Shown here: positions 46,760 to 59,494 of the stretch, piece by piece
Layout: each line of letters begins with the position of its first letter
How positions within the stretch are numbered: position 1 is the first letter of the stretch
NCBI GenBank assembly: GCA_016800925.1
Contig: JABCPU010000075.1
Span: 62,001 to 126,000, forward strand
Source of the DNA: Suillus spraguei
Taxonomy: Eukaryota > Basidiomycota > Agaricomycetes > Boletales > Suillaceae
Length of the DNA stretch: 64,000 nt
Direction: 5' to 3'
Position numbers and translations under genes: made by a program
The notes under the pieces: model-generated
Databases searched by the model: none
What the model saw: only the letters and a program-made list of their open reading frames with translations
What the model was told of the DNA's origin: nothing

Positions 46760-49306
46760 CTAGGCGGTAATCTTCATGAAAGACGCAAAATACGCGTCAA
46801 GCTCTTCAACGTGATCCAGGGGTGCGATGGCTCCAACATAACCATCGGGGCGAACAACAACCAGTGCTCCCTCAGGTCCTATTCCATAATACGAATAACC
46901 TTTCCCCCCGAAGCTACCGGTAATATCGGTGTCATCGATAAACACCCTAAGAATGCCTCAATCAATATTATCACAGATAACATAGATTAAACACTCACTT
47001 CGACCAGTGAGGGCGAAGAAGCGTTGGGACCTGCAAGAATTCAAATCCTTCCTTCCGACCTTTGGTGATCGTGATAATGTCAAATCGTGCGTTCTCAGAG
47101 CTCTTGCCAGGCGTCGCGTAACGGTTTAGGAAACTTTCGGGTGTTTGTACGTTAGCAACCATTGATTTGACCCTCGCTTCTTGAAGTGGGTCACTGAAGT
47201 CACCAGTAAAAACGAGCAATTTGAAGCGGAAGTCCGAAGGAAGAATGTCCTGGATCTCAAAGGGCCATGCGTCCGCAGCACGGATAAATTTGTATGGAGG
47301 GAAACGTTCGCCAATCACTAGGCCACTAGCAAGCTCCTGGTTTTTGTCAAGTACTGCAACCGAAGGTCATAATGTACCCCAATGCCACTGGTGAAGCCTC
47401 CAAACTTTTGGAAAGCTCTACAACCCCGCCGCATTAGTAAAAAGGCAACACTGTTGGCAGCATAAACTCACTTCAAGAATTGTTCGGGCGCGACTCCGTC
47501 GCTGTTCTCCTCGGTCAAGGGCTTCCCAGAAAACAGGGTTGAAAACACTTTATCAAAGGCGATCAGGTCCAATGCGTATTTGCGGCGCTCTGTTTCGTAC
47601 TGATGATGATGCGTGAGCAAGTGTCAAATGGGTGCACAAGAGCTTACCGTTGACAAAAGGGAGGGTTCCGCCCAACCGCGAACCGATAGGGCAATTTTCC
47701 AAGCTGAAAAGGCCCTTTGGCTTCAACTGACGGTACAGGAAAAAAACCACACACCTAGATTGTGGGAATCGTTCATACTTGCGTTCATTCCTTGCCCTAA
47801 GAATTCCATTGTAAGCAGACTGATGGAAAAGGACCAAATGTAAGACGCTTGCCTGCTTTTGGAGAGTGTGTGTGACAAGCATCGCCTACGATAAACACCC
47901 GATTTTTGATGGAAAATTTCAAGGCTACTCGTTGCCCAACTTGAGCGAAGTGTCAAACAAGCATTTCATGAGAGTTGGATCAGACGCATACTGATATATA
48001 GTGTCCACCACAAAATCCCAGTCGTCGGGATGAGCTTGAAAGGGTGAAGTGTTCTTCGGGCAACCTAAGGTGGATATTGACGACTGCCAATCCATTGAAC
48101 AGATATCGCTTACTGCAAGCAGCTCCTCTGGGCCTACTCTCTCTTTATCCACTCTACCTGTCGCGGGATCGATGATATCTTTGTCTTCTAGTTGTATGTA
48201 TGTGCGAAGACGATCTTTTTCTCGAGGTACGAGAAGAGCTGAGCCATAGTTTGAATGCACAAGGCTCTTATTCCTAACATCCGGGAAGTCGGTTTCAGGC
48301 ACCATGTCCAAAACACCCCAGATGAAATCTTTCAATCGAGATTGAGCTTGCTGATAAATCTAACTGACATAGATACCCACCAGATTGTTCTCCTTCCATC
48401 GCGATATCAAATTGTTTGCGAACCCATGAGTGAGCGCCTATGGGGGGAAATGATTAGGTTGGCCAGATGGATATCTTTGGGACATACCATCAGCTCCGAC
48501 AACATATTTAGCATGGACAATCTCTTCTTGTGGTTGTCCCTCGGGAGCATCTAGTCTCTGAAGCGCAACGCGAACAGGATACGATGCAGAATCCGTCAAC
48601 TCATTCTCGTCTTTGGAGACCTCTATCGAAGTTGGTATCGTTGACCGCTCAACCTCGACGCCGAGCGCTTTCATGGAATCTAAGAAAATAGCTTCAATGG
48701 CTCCTTGATGAAGTGCCATCTTCGTTTCATTCAGCTTATATAATCTATCTCCCTAAAGAATAAGCACACCTCGAATGGGTATCTTGCAGACGGAGCCGTC
48801 ACATCTGGTGTTCGGCTGGTGAGCTGATGACCGATATTAACCGAATATTCCTCGTTAATCGCGGAAAGTTACGAACCTCGATACCGCCGGACGAGGAAGG
48901 CTTGTAGAAAGCCTGAGGAACAATGAGTTGTATACTCAGCAAGCCCCTATTGTGGGACAGACATACCGCTTGGTGAATTTGAACAGACTCCCTTATGAGG
49001 CGTTCTCCGATACCATAACTCTGTTATGGAGCCTTGGTCAGTCAACATTGAACAAAGAAGCGTTCTCACCTGGAAAACTTCGATAGTACGAGGTGAAATT
49101 CCATCAGCTTGACCGGCGGTAACTTTAGCAGCCCTGGCAGAAAATCAAGTAAGCGGGAATAATAGCCACCAACCCGCATACCTCTTATCGACGATCCGAA
49201 CATTTACTTTCGCATTTGCCAGAGCGTTCGCACACATGAGCCCAGCGGGGCCAGCTCCAATGATGAGAACATCGACTTCAGAGTAGGGTACGGTGGAGAC
49301 AGGCAT
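46760..49306 (-). pseudogene. FAD-dependent monooxygenase, phenol 2-monooxygenase type (copy 2), frameshifted
   Basis: Paralogue of copy 1, same exon plan. It starts at 49306 (MPVSTVPYSEVDVLIIGAGP). It has [69 protein letters not shown], and a C-terminus FEIQDILPSDFRFKLLVF, VFIDDTDITGSFGGKG, RPDGYVGAIAPL. One break: near 47372, after GVHY, one base is missing, so the expected continuation (PSVAVLDKNQELASGLVIGE) reads in another frame while the actual frame stops after about 17 residues. Everything else that I joined is intact, so the lesion is recent or is an assembly error. If the base is restored by re-sequencing, the gene would be a normal member of the family. Confidence 0.8.
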
Positions 49307-49341
49307 TGCAAATAACTTGACAATGGAGGAAAATGCAAAGC

Positions 49342-49353
49342 ACCTTTTATACA
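49342..49353 (-). promoter_or_regulatory. TATA box of monooxygenase copy 2
   Basis: Minus-strand ctgtataaaagg lies about 40 nt upstream of the ATG at 49306. Confidence 0.6.
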
Positions 49354-52300
49354 GGGGGTGCAGGTGCGGGAATTCCAACCCTTAGAGAGTGTTCTTAAGA
49401 GCGCTGACACGCGAACCTCACACGGGAGACTGATCGATTATGATTGCAGCACTACTATAGATGCTAAATCAGACACTTGAACAAATTAAGACAAGACCCG
49501 TGCTCACCAAAGATACCGGAGACCCGGAAATTGCGGCGCAACCGTAAAGTATTCGTATATCCAGAGAGTTCGTGAGAACAAATGACTGCAAATAGCGGGA
49601 AACAGCAGGATATATATATGAGCCTATCTCGCAGCAGTGGGTAGTAGTCCATGCTAAACTCTAGCCTCGTTGACAGCATACTCGTTACTCGGAGGCATTT
49701 ACGACGGATCTGTTGAGGGGTTCCTTAAACAAGGACTTAAGACCGAAGTCAATTTCTCGCGCTGTGATGTGGTTGATTGCTAGTCGATTGGGGATAAAAC
49801 CTTCAATTGCTTTTTGGGTAATACCTCGCCCGGTTCCGGGTTTTCACGACGACGTCCTCAACATAATGGTCAATTATCCGTCCGTCCGACCTTGCCACAG
49901 GTCATGGACAAATGATTTCAATGGAAGATAGTCAGACCTGGCTTGAATGCGACTCTGTGAGAAACACTGACATACATAGACGTCTATGCATCAGGTTGAA
50001 CCTAAAATGCATATGGTGTGAGCTGAGTCGCATTCAATACGGGCAATCCAAATGATAAAGGATGAAGCGTTTTGCTGGCACATTATCTCTTCCTCCTTGC
50101 GATTCCGTTCGACATGTTTCCCCTAGAACCTGCTGGCAGAGTGAGACACAATGACTATCTGCGGTTACCAGCAGCAACGTCAGAAAAGCTATATGTACAA
50201 GGTTCCGAGAACTCACCGAGATGATGAGTCCATGACATGCCTTCCTGTGCAGAAGTTACCTTGAAAGGTGACCATTCAAGTTGTTGGTTCTTGACTCTCC
50301 AGCACAGTGGAAGAACTCAAGACAATTAGGAGTGCATGTGCAGTGCTTGCCTCAGGACAGAAGCCTTTGTCGTATGACGCTGAGTACTAGTGTTCAAATA
50401 TTCAAATGTATACCAACATTTGAGATACTGCGTTAGTGATGACTAAGCTGCCCAAACCCTGTAAGTAATTTGATAGCAATAGGAAGGTTTATGACCCGCC
50501 GATTTTACATCAAACTGTTGAGTTGCACGCAAGTCTCGGACACGTTCTGCGAAGTAATACCAACTCAGGTTTTACAGTGAAGCCGCTGACAAACGCATAG
50601 TGTACTCCTACAGAAAAATACCTCCTTATATATGCCAGTCAACGCTAATACCATGCTGCCGACGCCCGGTAATATTGCGCCATTGACGCGCCATCGATCC
50701 CGAAGATTCCCGATAAGTGTCGAGCTCGTACCTCGACCCCTGATAATCCAATACAAACCTCAATCGTGGGAGCCGTCAAATGGTAAGTTCAAGTTCGGTT
50801 TGAGAAACTTGACGCTACTGACTAGTACTAAGCCATTTTAGATTCATATTAGCGCACCAGGCCGTCAATCGTCGTTCCCCGCACAACGATGACGATGATG
50901 TATGCAGCACACACCACTTCTCTATTGAATATGACGTGTAGCATGTATGCCCGGTTCTACTACGTCACCAGACTCGGGATGATCAAAGTGAGTGGGCTTT
51001 TTCCTACTTGTACCGCAACTTGCTACCATGTCTGAGTCTCAGAACACACATCCTCGTGCAACTAGCACTCAGCCGTCGTGGATCAATGACATGATGGCTC
51101 ACACTAAACCCAATCGAGTCTCCGAATTTTCTGCATCTGGGACCGGAGATGATGTTGATGTATTCTGGGAGCCTCCTTCATCATAGCACATTATCATGTG
51201 TTAACTTCGACTCGCTACTAGTGAATCTGCATGATACTCACCGAAATTGCCACAATGATTATTGATTTCGCAAGGACATCAGATAAATTTCAGATATGCG
51301 CAACAGTATGGATAAATTTAGTGGAGACGGTTTGAAGGGCCAGGAGTGGTTGAAGGAGAGGTTGTTGTTGGTCGTTCATAGGACTTGACAGATGCAGTAG
51401 CATCGGACGGAACAGTTACTAGTTACAAACTTACAATGTTAACTTGATTTGGTATCTTGGAATCAACGAGTCATTTTCACGCTCAAGTGGAGCCTTGTTT
51501 TACATTATGACTAAGCCATAAAAACCTTGACGGTCCAAAACACTAATAACTATTTTGCAACTGTTAAAGGCCCTCACGATACGCTGATACCCAGGCAGAA
51601 ATCCTTCCCTCGCTGAAATTTGTGTTTTCTATACTCCTGATCTTGTTATCATTGAGAAGCCAGCGAGGCGCTGGTTTCAAATTTGAATTTGCATGAACTT
51701 ATAATAAAATATCATTCTTCACAGGCAGTTGATAAGGTAGACTTCATGCATCCATCAAATGTCATGTGATTGTGACTGCCTGTGACACTTCGAACTTATC
51801 CCAGGATAAGGTCGTGCCGAGTTGCCGAGAGACCAAACAAATGCCTTCAAAGGCATGCAAAGGCTTCGAGCAAAAAATGTTATTATGTGCAACTACTGAC
51901 GAATTAGAATATACTGTGTGAAATGTAGTATTAGCATTAGTAAAAGTTGTATGTGTGCTGGAGTCGGCATTACTCAGACTGCTACTGCAAATTCGGACCT
52001 CACCTACTAACGGCACCCAGACACTTAACAACAAAAACTCAATTCCAAACTCGACTCTTTGATTTATGCATTTTTTACAATGCTTAATTATGCGAGGCAG
52101 TATTCTACATATTTTAGCGTTAACATATTGACTTGATGTTCCGTCTTCGAATAGAAATTGATTTTTTGGTGTTCTGTCACGAAATTGTAACGATTTATCA
52201 CGTGACATTTGATGAAGTCTACCTTACCATCCCGACGTTCCATTGGTAAGCGACAGTAGCATATAGCACACATTTAGCGAGAGACTGGACCTGACATGGG

Positions 52301-52567
52301 ATCTTTCCGTGAGATCAGTCATGATGGTACAACGAATGTCAATATAGCACAACAGCTGGGATCAGTACAACAGAACAAATAATACTTCAATACACACAAC
52401 CCTCTTTGATGTAATGGAGCAGTAAAGCTTATCACATATAATATATCACATGCTTGTCCGGAAGCACATGACACCACAGGAAAAAGTAGACTTAGCGAGA
52501 TAGTCATGAGTCACATGGACCGGGTGAACATGCCAGTGCTTACATCGAATTTGACCAACCGTCAATG
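49354..52567. other. Intergenic, no supportable gene
   Basis: Short frames only. Open segments at 50632-50841 (MLPTPGNIAPLTRHRSRR) and 51021-51186 (Ser/Thr-rich, ending DDVDVFWEP) might be transposon debris. A 148-codon minus-strand frame at 51762-52208 shows no domain. An inverted repeat at 49943-50037 is listed separately. Confidence 0.4.
49943..50037. repeat. 95-bp segment with 13-nt terminal inverted repeats
   Basis: Starts ttgaatgcgactc and ends gagtcgcattcaa. The inside is not palindromic. It may be a short MITE-like insertion. Confidence 0.6.
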
Positions 52568-53394
52568 CTACACTTCTCCATAGAGAACGCATTGGGAATA
52601 TTCATCCTTTTCGACACCTTCTCTTGTCACGAGAATGTGTCGAACCTGATCACAAAGTAAAAGTGCGTTTATGTTGAAGCGTGATGATGTACATGTGCAT
52701 ACCTCATCAGGTGGGTTGAGACCAAATGAAGCAGCTCTCTCCCAACGCTCAAGACGTGACATGCCAACACACGGACCATACTCATAGGACCTAACAACAG
52801 CTCAAACATCAATCAAGCTCCTTAGGAACATCCAAAGTTTACATACATGTCAAACACGCGAAGTATCTGATGGATTTTATTCTGCTCTTCGGCATGAACT
52901 AACATATGTTGTCGCTTAAACCTTGTGAACGATATAGAAGCGCATACAGCTTACTCACTCGGTTCAAGATTGCCCATCTTTTCTCGCACCTGCCCATAGT
53001 GTTTACGGTATATCTTGCCTGACACATCTAATGTCGGTCGATTCTCAACAGGTTTGACAGGAGGAGGGTTATCCTTTAGCCTCTTGGCGGAACTGGGTAT
53101 CGATGCTTTTGTGGCGTTGGGAGCTCCACTCCGCTTGACAGAGGCTGGTGAGTACTCCTCCTCTGAAGATATCTCAAGCACGGCGTTGCTATCCTCTTCA
53201 TTGTTTATCTCCGAATCTATTGCATCTTCAGCTGTATGCTTTTCAATACAACAGGATGACCGTCGTGCCAAGGCGGGACCCTTCGGTTTAGTACTAGTGT
53301 GTGAGTTTGTGCGTTTAGCAGAAAATGCCAAGGTGCCTTGTTTAAGGGCCGGAGCATTATTGTTTCGTGAGCTTGACTTCTTTGTGGAGCTCAT
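52568..53394 (-). CDS. CDM1: DNA polymerase delta subunit 4 (Cdm1/POLD4)
   Basis: Four exons: 52959-53394, 52847-52898, 52703-52790 and 52568-52645, with introns of 60, 56 and 57 nt, giving 217 residues. The long N-terminus is Ser/Lys-rich with KQGTLAFSAKR, a degenerate PCNA-interaction motif (Gln, Leu and one Phe, second aromatic missing). The conserved C-terminal domain reads KIHQILRVFDMSYEYGPCVG, MSRLERWERAASFGLNPPDE, then VRHIL, which matches POLD4 (YGPCTG, RLQRW, GLxPPxEV). The subunit stabilises the polymerase delta holoenzyme. It is longer than human POLD4 (107 residues), as is common in fungi. The gene is intact. Confidence 0.9.
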
Positions 53395-53499
53395 CGTGGA
53401 CTTGGTTCGAATTTAACAACCATTGATGACAGGGGCCGCATTAAGGTCTCACTTTCATATGCTAACCAATTATGGTAATGGAACATGGCAATTCTCAAC

Positions 53500-53573
53500 G
53501 GCCGACTAGCTCAGTTGGTTAGAGCGTCGTGCTAATAACGCGAAGGTCTTGGGTTCGATCCCCACGTTGGCCA
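53500..53573 (+). tRNA. tRNA-Ile (anticodon AAU)
   Basis: 74 nt, intronless. The acceptor stem ggccgac pairs with gttggcc, then discriminator a. D arm tagctcagttggttagagc; anticodon loop gctaataac with AAT; T arm gggttcgatcccc. Followed by ttttt, a polymerase III terminator. Identical to the minus-strand gene at 58411. Confidence 0.97.
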
Positions 53574-54132
53574 TGTTTTTGCCCCTCGCTTTCACAACTT
53601 TCGAGTCACTGCTCTTACTTCATCGTTTCCCACATAATAAGGTGATTGAAGCTTGTGTGCTGTCCCCATCAACAACAGATGCTGTGCAGTCACCAGCATA
53701 TTCAATGTTTGAAGGTAAGAGTCCGTAAGACACTCGAACTAAGATATCAAACCGGCCATCTAACAGGAGAACAATACACTAAAAGTCAGGCCCAACGAAC
53801 ACATAGCTCTAGAAGCCCATTTTTCACCAATACCATCTACCCTGACCTTGAAGCCGAGAAACAAATTTTTGAAGGACATATGTAGTAGCCTTGTAACACG
53901 GAACGACTGCAACTTATTTGTTGAATAGCCTGGCATCTAAAATACAATCTTGAAATTGGAAGAACCAAGTCCACTGTGCCAGTGAGAGAGCCTTAAGCGT
54001 CGCCGCTCAAACGAGATTTTTGTCCGATAGCAAGCTGAGCCTTCCCCGCGCTGGCGACCTCTGTTGCGATATACCGCATATATGTCCTACCAAATCCAAT
54101 ACAAACACAAAATTCTCATATGGTTGGACCAT
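53574..54132. other. Intergenic, no gene seen
   Basis: 3' flank of the tRNA and of the DNAJC7-like gene. No recognisable coding region. Confidence 0.45.
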
Positions 54133-56076
54133 TCAATGAAAGTCATGCTGCCTCCCCGAATGAAACTGGAAGCTGGCCCCTTGCCCTCCACCAAACCCTC
54201 CCCCTCCACCAAACGGTCCCCCACTAAATCCACCCTGAAACTGACTAAATATCTCCGCCAAATCAGCCGTATTGAACGCTCCCGCACCACCCATCCCACC
54301 CTCCGTCTGTCCATCCTCGTCTTCGCCCATGTCGTAGCGCTCGCGGCGTTGAGGGTCGCTGAGGACTGCGTTCGCTTCTACTACTAGTTTGAATTTCTCT
54401 TCGTCACCTCCTTTGTCTGGGTGGTGTTTGAGGCTTTCGCGTCTGTAGGCTTTCTTAATCTCGACTTCGGTGCAGTCTTTCGCGACGCCTGAGATGCGCA
54501 CTCATGATCAATCATGATGCTCAAAGAAGAGAAGGGACGTACCGAGGATACTATAATAATCCTTTGTCTTACTCCTCTTAAGTGCAGCCTCTGCTTTCTT
54601 AAGCTCACTCCTCAGTGCCCTAACATCTGCATCTACACCCTCAAACTCCGCTTGTTCCATCGACGCTCTGAAATCAGTGATTGCAGCATCATATTTCTCG
54701 AGATGGAGGTTGATGCGTGCGCGTGTGCGGAGGGCTTTGAAGGAGGTGGAGTGGAGTGCGAGAGAGGCTTCGGTGTCCAGAAGTGCTTCTTCATATTTGT
54801 CGAGCTAAGAATGACGTGAGAATGTGGTATGAATAAGGTGGTGGAAAGATGTACTTTTACGAGTGTCGTGGCGCGATTTGAGAGAAGAGTGGCGCGGATT
54901 TGACCACCTTTGCCTTCTTCTTCGATCTCGCCTATTCGCTGAAATGAAATATCACTATGAGTATGAGCATTGTCGTTGCAGTGAGGAAGGACGTACCTCG
55001 AGCGCTTCTGTATATCGTGCGATTGCGTCCTGGAGTCTGCTACCTTTGAAGGCGGTGTTCCCCTCTTCCTTAAGGCGCTCAACGTCTTTTACGCGCTTGC
55101 GCAGACGGTGTGCGGGCTCGTATCCAGGATCAAGGCGAAGCGCCGAAGCCACGTGTTGTAGCGCTTGGGCTAGTTTACCACTAAGGAAGAGCACGAGACC
55201 ACGGAGGGCGAGTACTTCGGGCGAGTTGGGTTCTAATCGGAGAGCATCACTGGAAGACTATCAATGTCCAGAGATCCGTGATAAAAGGAGACTCACTTCG
55301 CAGCGATGTTAGCAGCATCCCAGTTCCCTCTAGAAAGCTCGAGTTCGACCCTCCATAGCCGCCACTGAGTTGGTATTTCGCCGCCTTCAGCCTCGATACT
55401 TTGTAGACATTTATCTAATGCGAGGCGTGCCATGCCCCATTCCTTGCGTGTGCGGGAAGACTCAAAGGTACGTAAGTGACCTCCTAGTTCGAGGACTTTG
55501 TCTTTCAGTTGTATGGCGGCTGCATTTGTAGGTTCGAGATTGAGGACAGTGCATAGTGTTGATAATGCAGGTTCTGATAAACCTAATGCAAGTTGACAAC
55601 GTGCGAGACGGATGAGAGTCTTTGATGAGGGGTCTGAGGATTGGAGTGTAGCTGCTTGTTGACAATCTGATAGTGCGGCGCGGAAACGCTTTAAAGCCAT
55701 GTGAGAGGCTGCGCGATTAGTGAAATATGATGGTTCCGTTGGTTTGATATCTGGAAGGGTGTTTCTATCAGTGGAGAAGGAGAGGTATGCTGTGTTTTGG
55801 ATTGTACCGATAGCTTTGGTATAGAGTTCGATAGCTTCTGTGTATTGTTTTGCTTTGAAGGCTACATTACCTTGCTCTTTTACGTCATCTGCAGAAGGGC
55901 CCTGAGGAATGGGGATCGAGGGTGAGGGTGAGGGAGGTTTCTCGGAAGGAGGTGGATTTTTTCTATTAGAGCCTGGAGGTCAATTGCAAGTAAATGAATT
56001 GAGCTAAATCATACTTTACACCATTTACAGCAGCCTGAGCCTGCTTTTTTTTCGCCAGAGTCTTCTTTTTGGTCAT
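54133..56076 (-). CDS. TPR and J-domain co-chaperone (DNAJC7/TPR2-like)
   Basis: Six exons: 56022-56076, 55297-55972, 54997-55249, 54855-54938, 54543-54804 and 54133-54488, giving 561 residues. A Lys-rich start (MTKKKTLAKKKQ) and a Pro/Ser linker precede tandem TPR repeats: EQGNVAFKAKQYTEAIELYT, NRAASHMALKRFRAALSDC, LARCQLALGLSEPALSTL, FLSGKLAQALQHVASALRLD, GNTAFKGSRLQDAIARYTEA, and NRATTLVKLDKYEEALLD. The J domain follows: DYYSILGV, KKAYRRESLKHHPDKGG (HPD motif) and DPQRRERYDMGED. A Gly/Phe-rich tail ends the protein. Such proteins bind Hsp70 and Hsp90 and recycle clients between them. The gene shares a 164-bp promoter region with the divergent F-box gene. Intact. Confidence 0.93.
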
Positions 56077-56240
56077 TAGAGCAGTTGAATGAATCCCCTA
56101 AGGTACTTGATACTTGCACTGAAAAATGAGGTTTAAGGTCTAGAATAAATCACGTGGTTACCATGCAGTCATATGATCTCGCATGATGTCTAAAAATGGG
56201 CGCCTCCTGGCTTTGACCCTCACCAACCTGCAATAATATT
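56077..56240. promoter_or_regulatory. Bidirectional promoter between DNAJC7-like and F-box/WD40 genes
   Basis: The two start codons (56076 minus, 56241 plus) are 164 bp apart and diverge. The space contains cacgtggttacc and atcacgtgg-type text (a CACGTG box at 56150) and no clear TATA. Confidence 0.55.
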
Positions 56241-58287
56241 ATGACTGACTTCATGCCAATCATATCACCACCAACACCAGCTCCTTCTCCTCGTCCTTCC
56301 CCATTTCACTATTTAACATTCCAACCAAAATACAATCCTTCAGAATTTTCAACTCTAGGCCCCGCCTCACGCAAACAATACCTCATCTCAATCCTCCATG
56401 AATGTTCCCCAGCAGAACTCCGCTTCATCTCACAAACAGTCACCCCCATGCTAAAACGTGATGTTCTGACAGAACTACCAGCAGAACTTGCCCTCCACAT
56501 CCTAGCTTACGTCGATGACCCATGCACTCTTGCACGAGCAAGCCAAGTCTGCAAACGTTGGCGCGACCTCGTTGCAGATGACTGGCTTTGGAAGGTCTTA
56601 TGTGATACATACAGCTTCAGAGCAGATACAGAAGACAAATCTGATACCAATCTATTCGAAGACGACGAATCTTGCGACGAGATGGATAAATTCACTTCGA
56701 ATTCAATAGACCCGTGGCTCACAGCACGAGATCGACTCAAACGGCAAGAAATTACATCCGTATCTCACTGGGATCCATACTCCTCAGACGATCTTTTACA
56801 TCCTAGAACTCAGTTTTCTCATCAAGAATATTTCAGGCGTGCATATGGTACAAGTACGTCTCTTCTCACCACTCGTATTGTCGCTAGTTAATTACTATCT
56901 AGTGATCAACCTGAGAAAGGGCGGTAATGTCCTCCGCGCTCACCGCATGCCAACCCCAACACCAGACAGTGGTGTAGTTACATCCGTAGCCCTCGACACA
57001 GAATGGATAGTTGTCGGCCTAGCAAACTCAAAAATCAATCTATTCAGTGCAATCACAGGTGTAGTCAGCAGAACACTCACAGGTCACGAACTAGGCGTGT
57101 GGGCAGTCCATCTCATCTGCCGCGGCGGCTATTGGGGTCGCGGAGAGATGGATGAAGACGGATATCCAGACGACGCAGACGATCCAGTCGTACCCGCAGC
57201 CCTAAAAACCGCACTTGGCATCGACAGGCGCAGGCGAATGAAATACCCAATGAACGTTGAAGACGACTCTTCGAAGCCGAGCGATATTTGCTGTACAAGC
57301 GAAGGATGGGGTCAGCCAAACTCCATTATCGTTAGCGCTAGTTGCGATAAGACGCTTCGCGTCTGGGATGCCAGATCTGGGTATGTCTTGCGTTCGTTCT
57401 GGTTCTGGCTTTGAGCTCACGGGCGCTCAGACATTGCATCTACGTCCTTCGCGGGCATACAGCCACTGTCAGATGCGCCCGGGTACTGCACAACCGCCCG
57501 ATTGCAGTAACGGGCTCTCGAGATTCTACTCTCCGTGTATGGAACATCCAAAAGGGTGTCATGCTCCGTGTACTTCACGGCCACACTGCGAGCGTAAGAT
57601 GTCTTGACATATGTGGTAACAATATCGTCAGTGGTAGTTACGACACCACATGTCGAGTCAGTGTTATTCTAAATCTGGAGCTAGGATATCATTTTGACGG
57701 TTTGCAGATATGGGACGTCGATACAGGTGAATGCACACGAGTCCTCCGAGGTCACAGCCATCAAATCTACTCTATCGCAATTGACGGCAACCTTGTCGCT
57801 TCAGGGGGCATGGACACCATCGTCCGAGTATGGGACGCAACCACAGGGTAAAAACACCTCAGTCCCTCATCACACACTTTCACTCACACTCTTATCACAC
57901 AGGAACTGCGTCGCTCAACTCACAGGTCACACTGCCCTAGTCTGCCAACTCCAACTCAGCTCCACCACCAGCCTCCTTGCCACAGGCGGCTCCGACGGCC
58001 GAGTCATCACCTTCTCACTCCGCTCATTCACCGCCCTCCAACGTCTCGCCGCACACGACAGCAGTGTCACCTCTCTCCAATTTGATGCCAACTTCCTCAT
58101 CACAGGTGGGAACGACGGCCGTGTACGGGTATTTGAGACGCAAACTGGGAATTGGGTGCGCGATCTGGGTGAGCGGTCTGAGAGCGTGTGGAAGGTGCTT
58201 TATAAGAAGGGAATATGTGCAATCATGTGTAAGAGGGCGGGAAAGACTACTATGGAGATTTGGACTTTTAAACCTAAGGAACGATGA
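56241..58287 (+). CDS. F-box/WD40 ubiquitin ligase adaptor (Cdc4/Fbw7-like)
   Basis: Five exons: 56241-56853, 56903-57380, 57431-57656, 57708-57847 and 57903-58287, giving 613 residues. The F-box is ELPAELALHILAYVDDPCTL with VCKRWRDLVADDWLWKVLC. About seven WD40 repeats follow, for example VGLANSKINLFSAITGVVSR, SASCDKTLRVWDARSG, TGSRDSTLRVWNIQKG, SGSYDTTCRIWDVDTG, SGGMDTIVRVWDATTG, TGGSDGRVITFSLRS and TGGNDGRVRVFETQTG. F-box binds Skp1 and the propeller binds phosphorylated substrates, so the protein should be the substrate receptor of an SCF complex. Cdc4 is the closest match I know; Met30/Pof1 is an alternative. Repeat 2 carries an acidic insertion of about 40 residues. Intact. Confidence 0.9.
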
Positions 58288-58410
58288 AATGATTCATTTA
58301 TTGTTGGAGCAAGATACATAATGACTATGAGTCGGTGTAAGTGTAATGGTATGGAGTATTACTACTTGATTATGTAATTGAATTTTGGATCGCATTATGA
58401 GCAAAAAAAT

Positions 58411-58484
58411 TGGCCAACGTGGGGATCGAACCCAAGACCTTCGCGTTATTAGCACGACGCTCTAACCAACTGAGCTAGTCGGCC
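58411..58484 (-). tRNA. tRNA-Ile (anticodon AAU)
   Basis: Identical over all 74 nt to the gene at 53500 but on the opposite strand. Followed on its own strand by ttttttt. Confidence 0.97.
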
Positions 58485-59494
58485 GATGCAATTTGTGCAT
58501 CACAAAGAGTGTCAAGTCACTGATGTCCAACAAGTGAGCCCGTTTGTTGGAAAATAATCATTTGTTTTTCGTGCTGTCACGCAGCATTTCTTCACAAATG
58601 CGGAACTAAAACAGTCAGCCTGACGAGATGGCACGATCCAGTTTCTCCAATGTTGTTCCCTGACGACATTATCTCGATCCGCGGGCTGCTGACCACCAAG
58701 AAGTTTGTAAAGCGGTAGCAGCTCATCTTGTGCATCAGAATGTCGCGTTTGCCGACCTTCGTGGTTCAAGTAGTTGAAGTTTGACCCTTGGATCTCATAG
58801 GGCCAGACACCCTACGATGCTAACTATCCAGAAGAACTTGTTGAGTTGCCGGGACCCAATCGACCCACCAAAATGACGAGCACGTAGCTGACATCGTGTT
58901 TGCGCAGGATGGAAGGACGACGCCATGGACTGTTGCACGCTCAGTCAGCATCGATTATGGTCGTGTTATGAGAGTAACTTACTATTGTTCCGGGTGTTGT
59001 TGTCGGGCGATCCGCCATTCCTGCGATCTAGTCCCACCAACTCATGATAACTGCATGTTCTGTCTCAGCCAGTGGTTATTGTCGGTTAGCGTGATGGCGA
59101 ATGGTTCTCCAAAATTATCAAGGAGGTTCTTGCTTCCATCGGAACCTGTCGCGCTCAGCATGAAGAAATTAGCTCCAGCACGATTTTAAAAAAAATAGGC
59201 GCGTGTCTATACTAAAGATACCCCACTTGGTCGTGGTGGGCATCTGTAGCAAAGGAGGCAACATGAAGTTCATCTAAGACTCCATCAGCAGATACACACT
59301 TCCTCCCTCCTTTTATTCTACTTGTTCTGTTTCATCTTCGTGTGCGCAACAGTGACATAGCAACCACTTGTTCCAATTGTGGAGTGAGCAGATGAATCAC
59401 TCTCATCGTTGTGATTACGAACGTCAATCAGCAAGGTTTTGAATTAGGTCCATGTATTCAAGCAAAGACTCAACAACGGCTACACTTTCGGTAT
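58485..59494. other. Intergenic with a coding-like minus-strand segment
   Basis: No gene can be assembled. On the minus strand, 59184-59042 reads AGANFFMLSATGSDGSKNLL followed by DNFGEPFAITLTDNNHWLRQ, then a stop; it is protein-like but I do not recognise it. A frame of 85 codons at 58512-58769 may belong to the same relic. Confidence 0.35.

Noticed and set aside
51762..52208. 148-codon minus-strand open frame
   Set aside because: No domain, low-complexity Ser/Thr/Asn text, AT-rich region without splice partners or promoter signals.
53015..53416. 133-codon plus-strand frame
   Set aside because: Antisense shadow of the polymerase delta subunit 4 exon 1.
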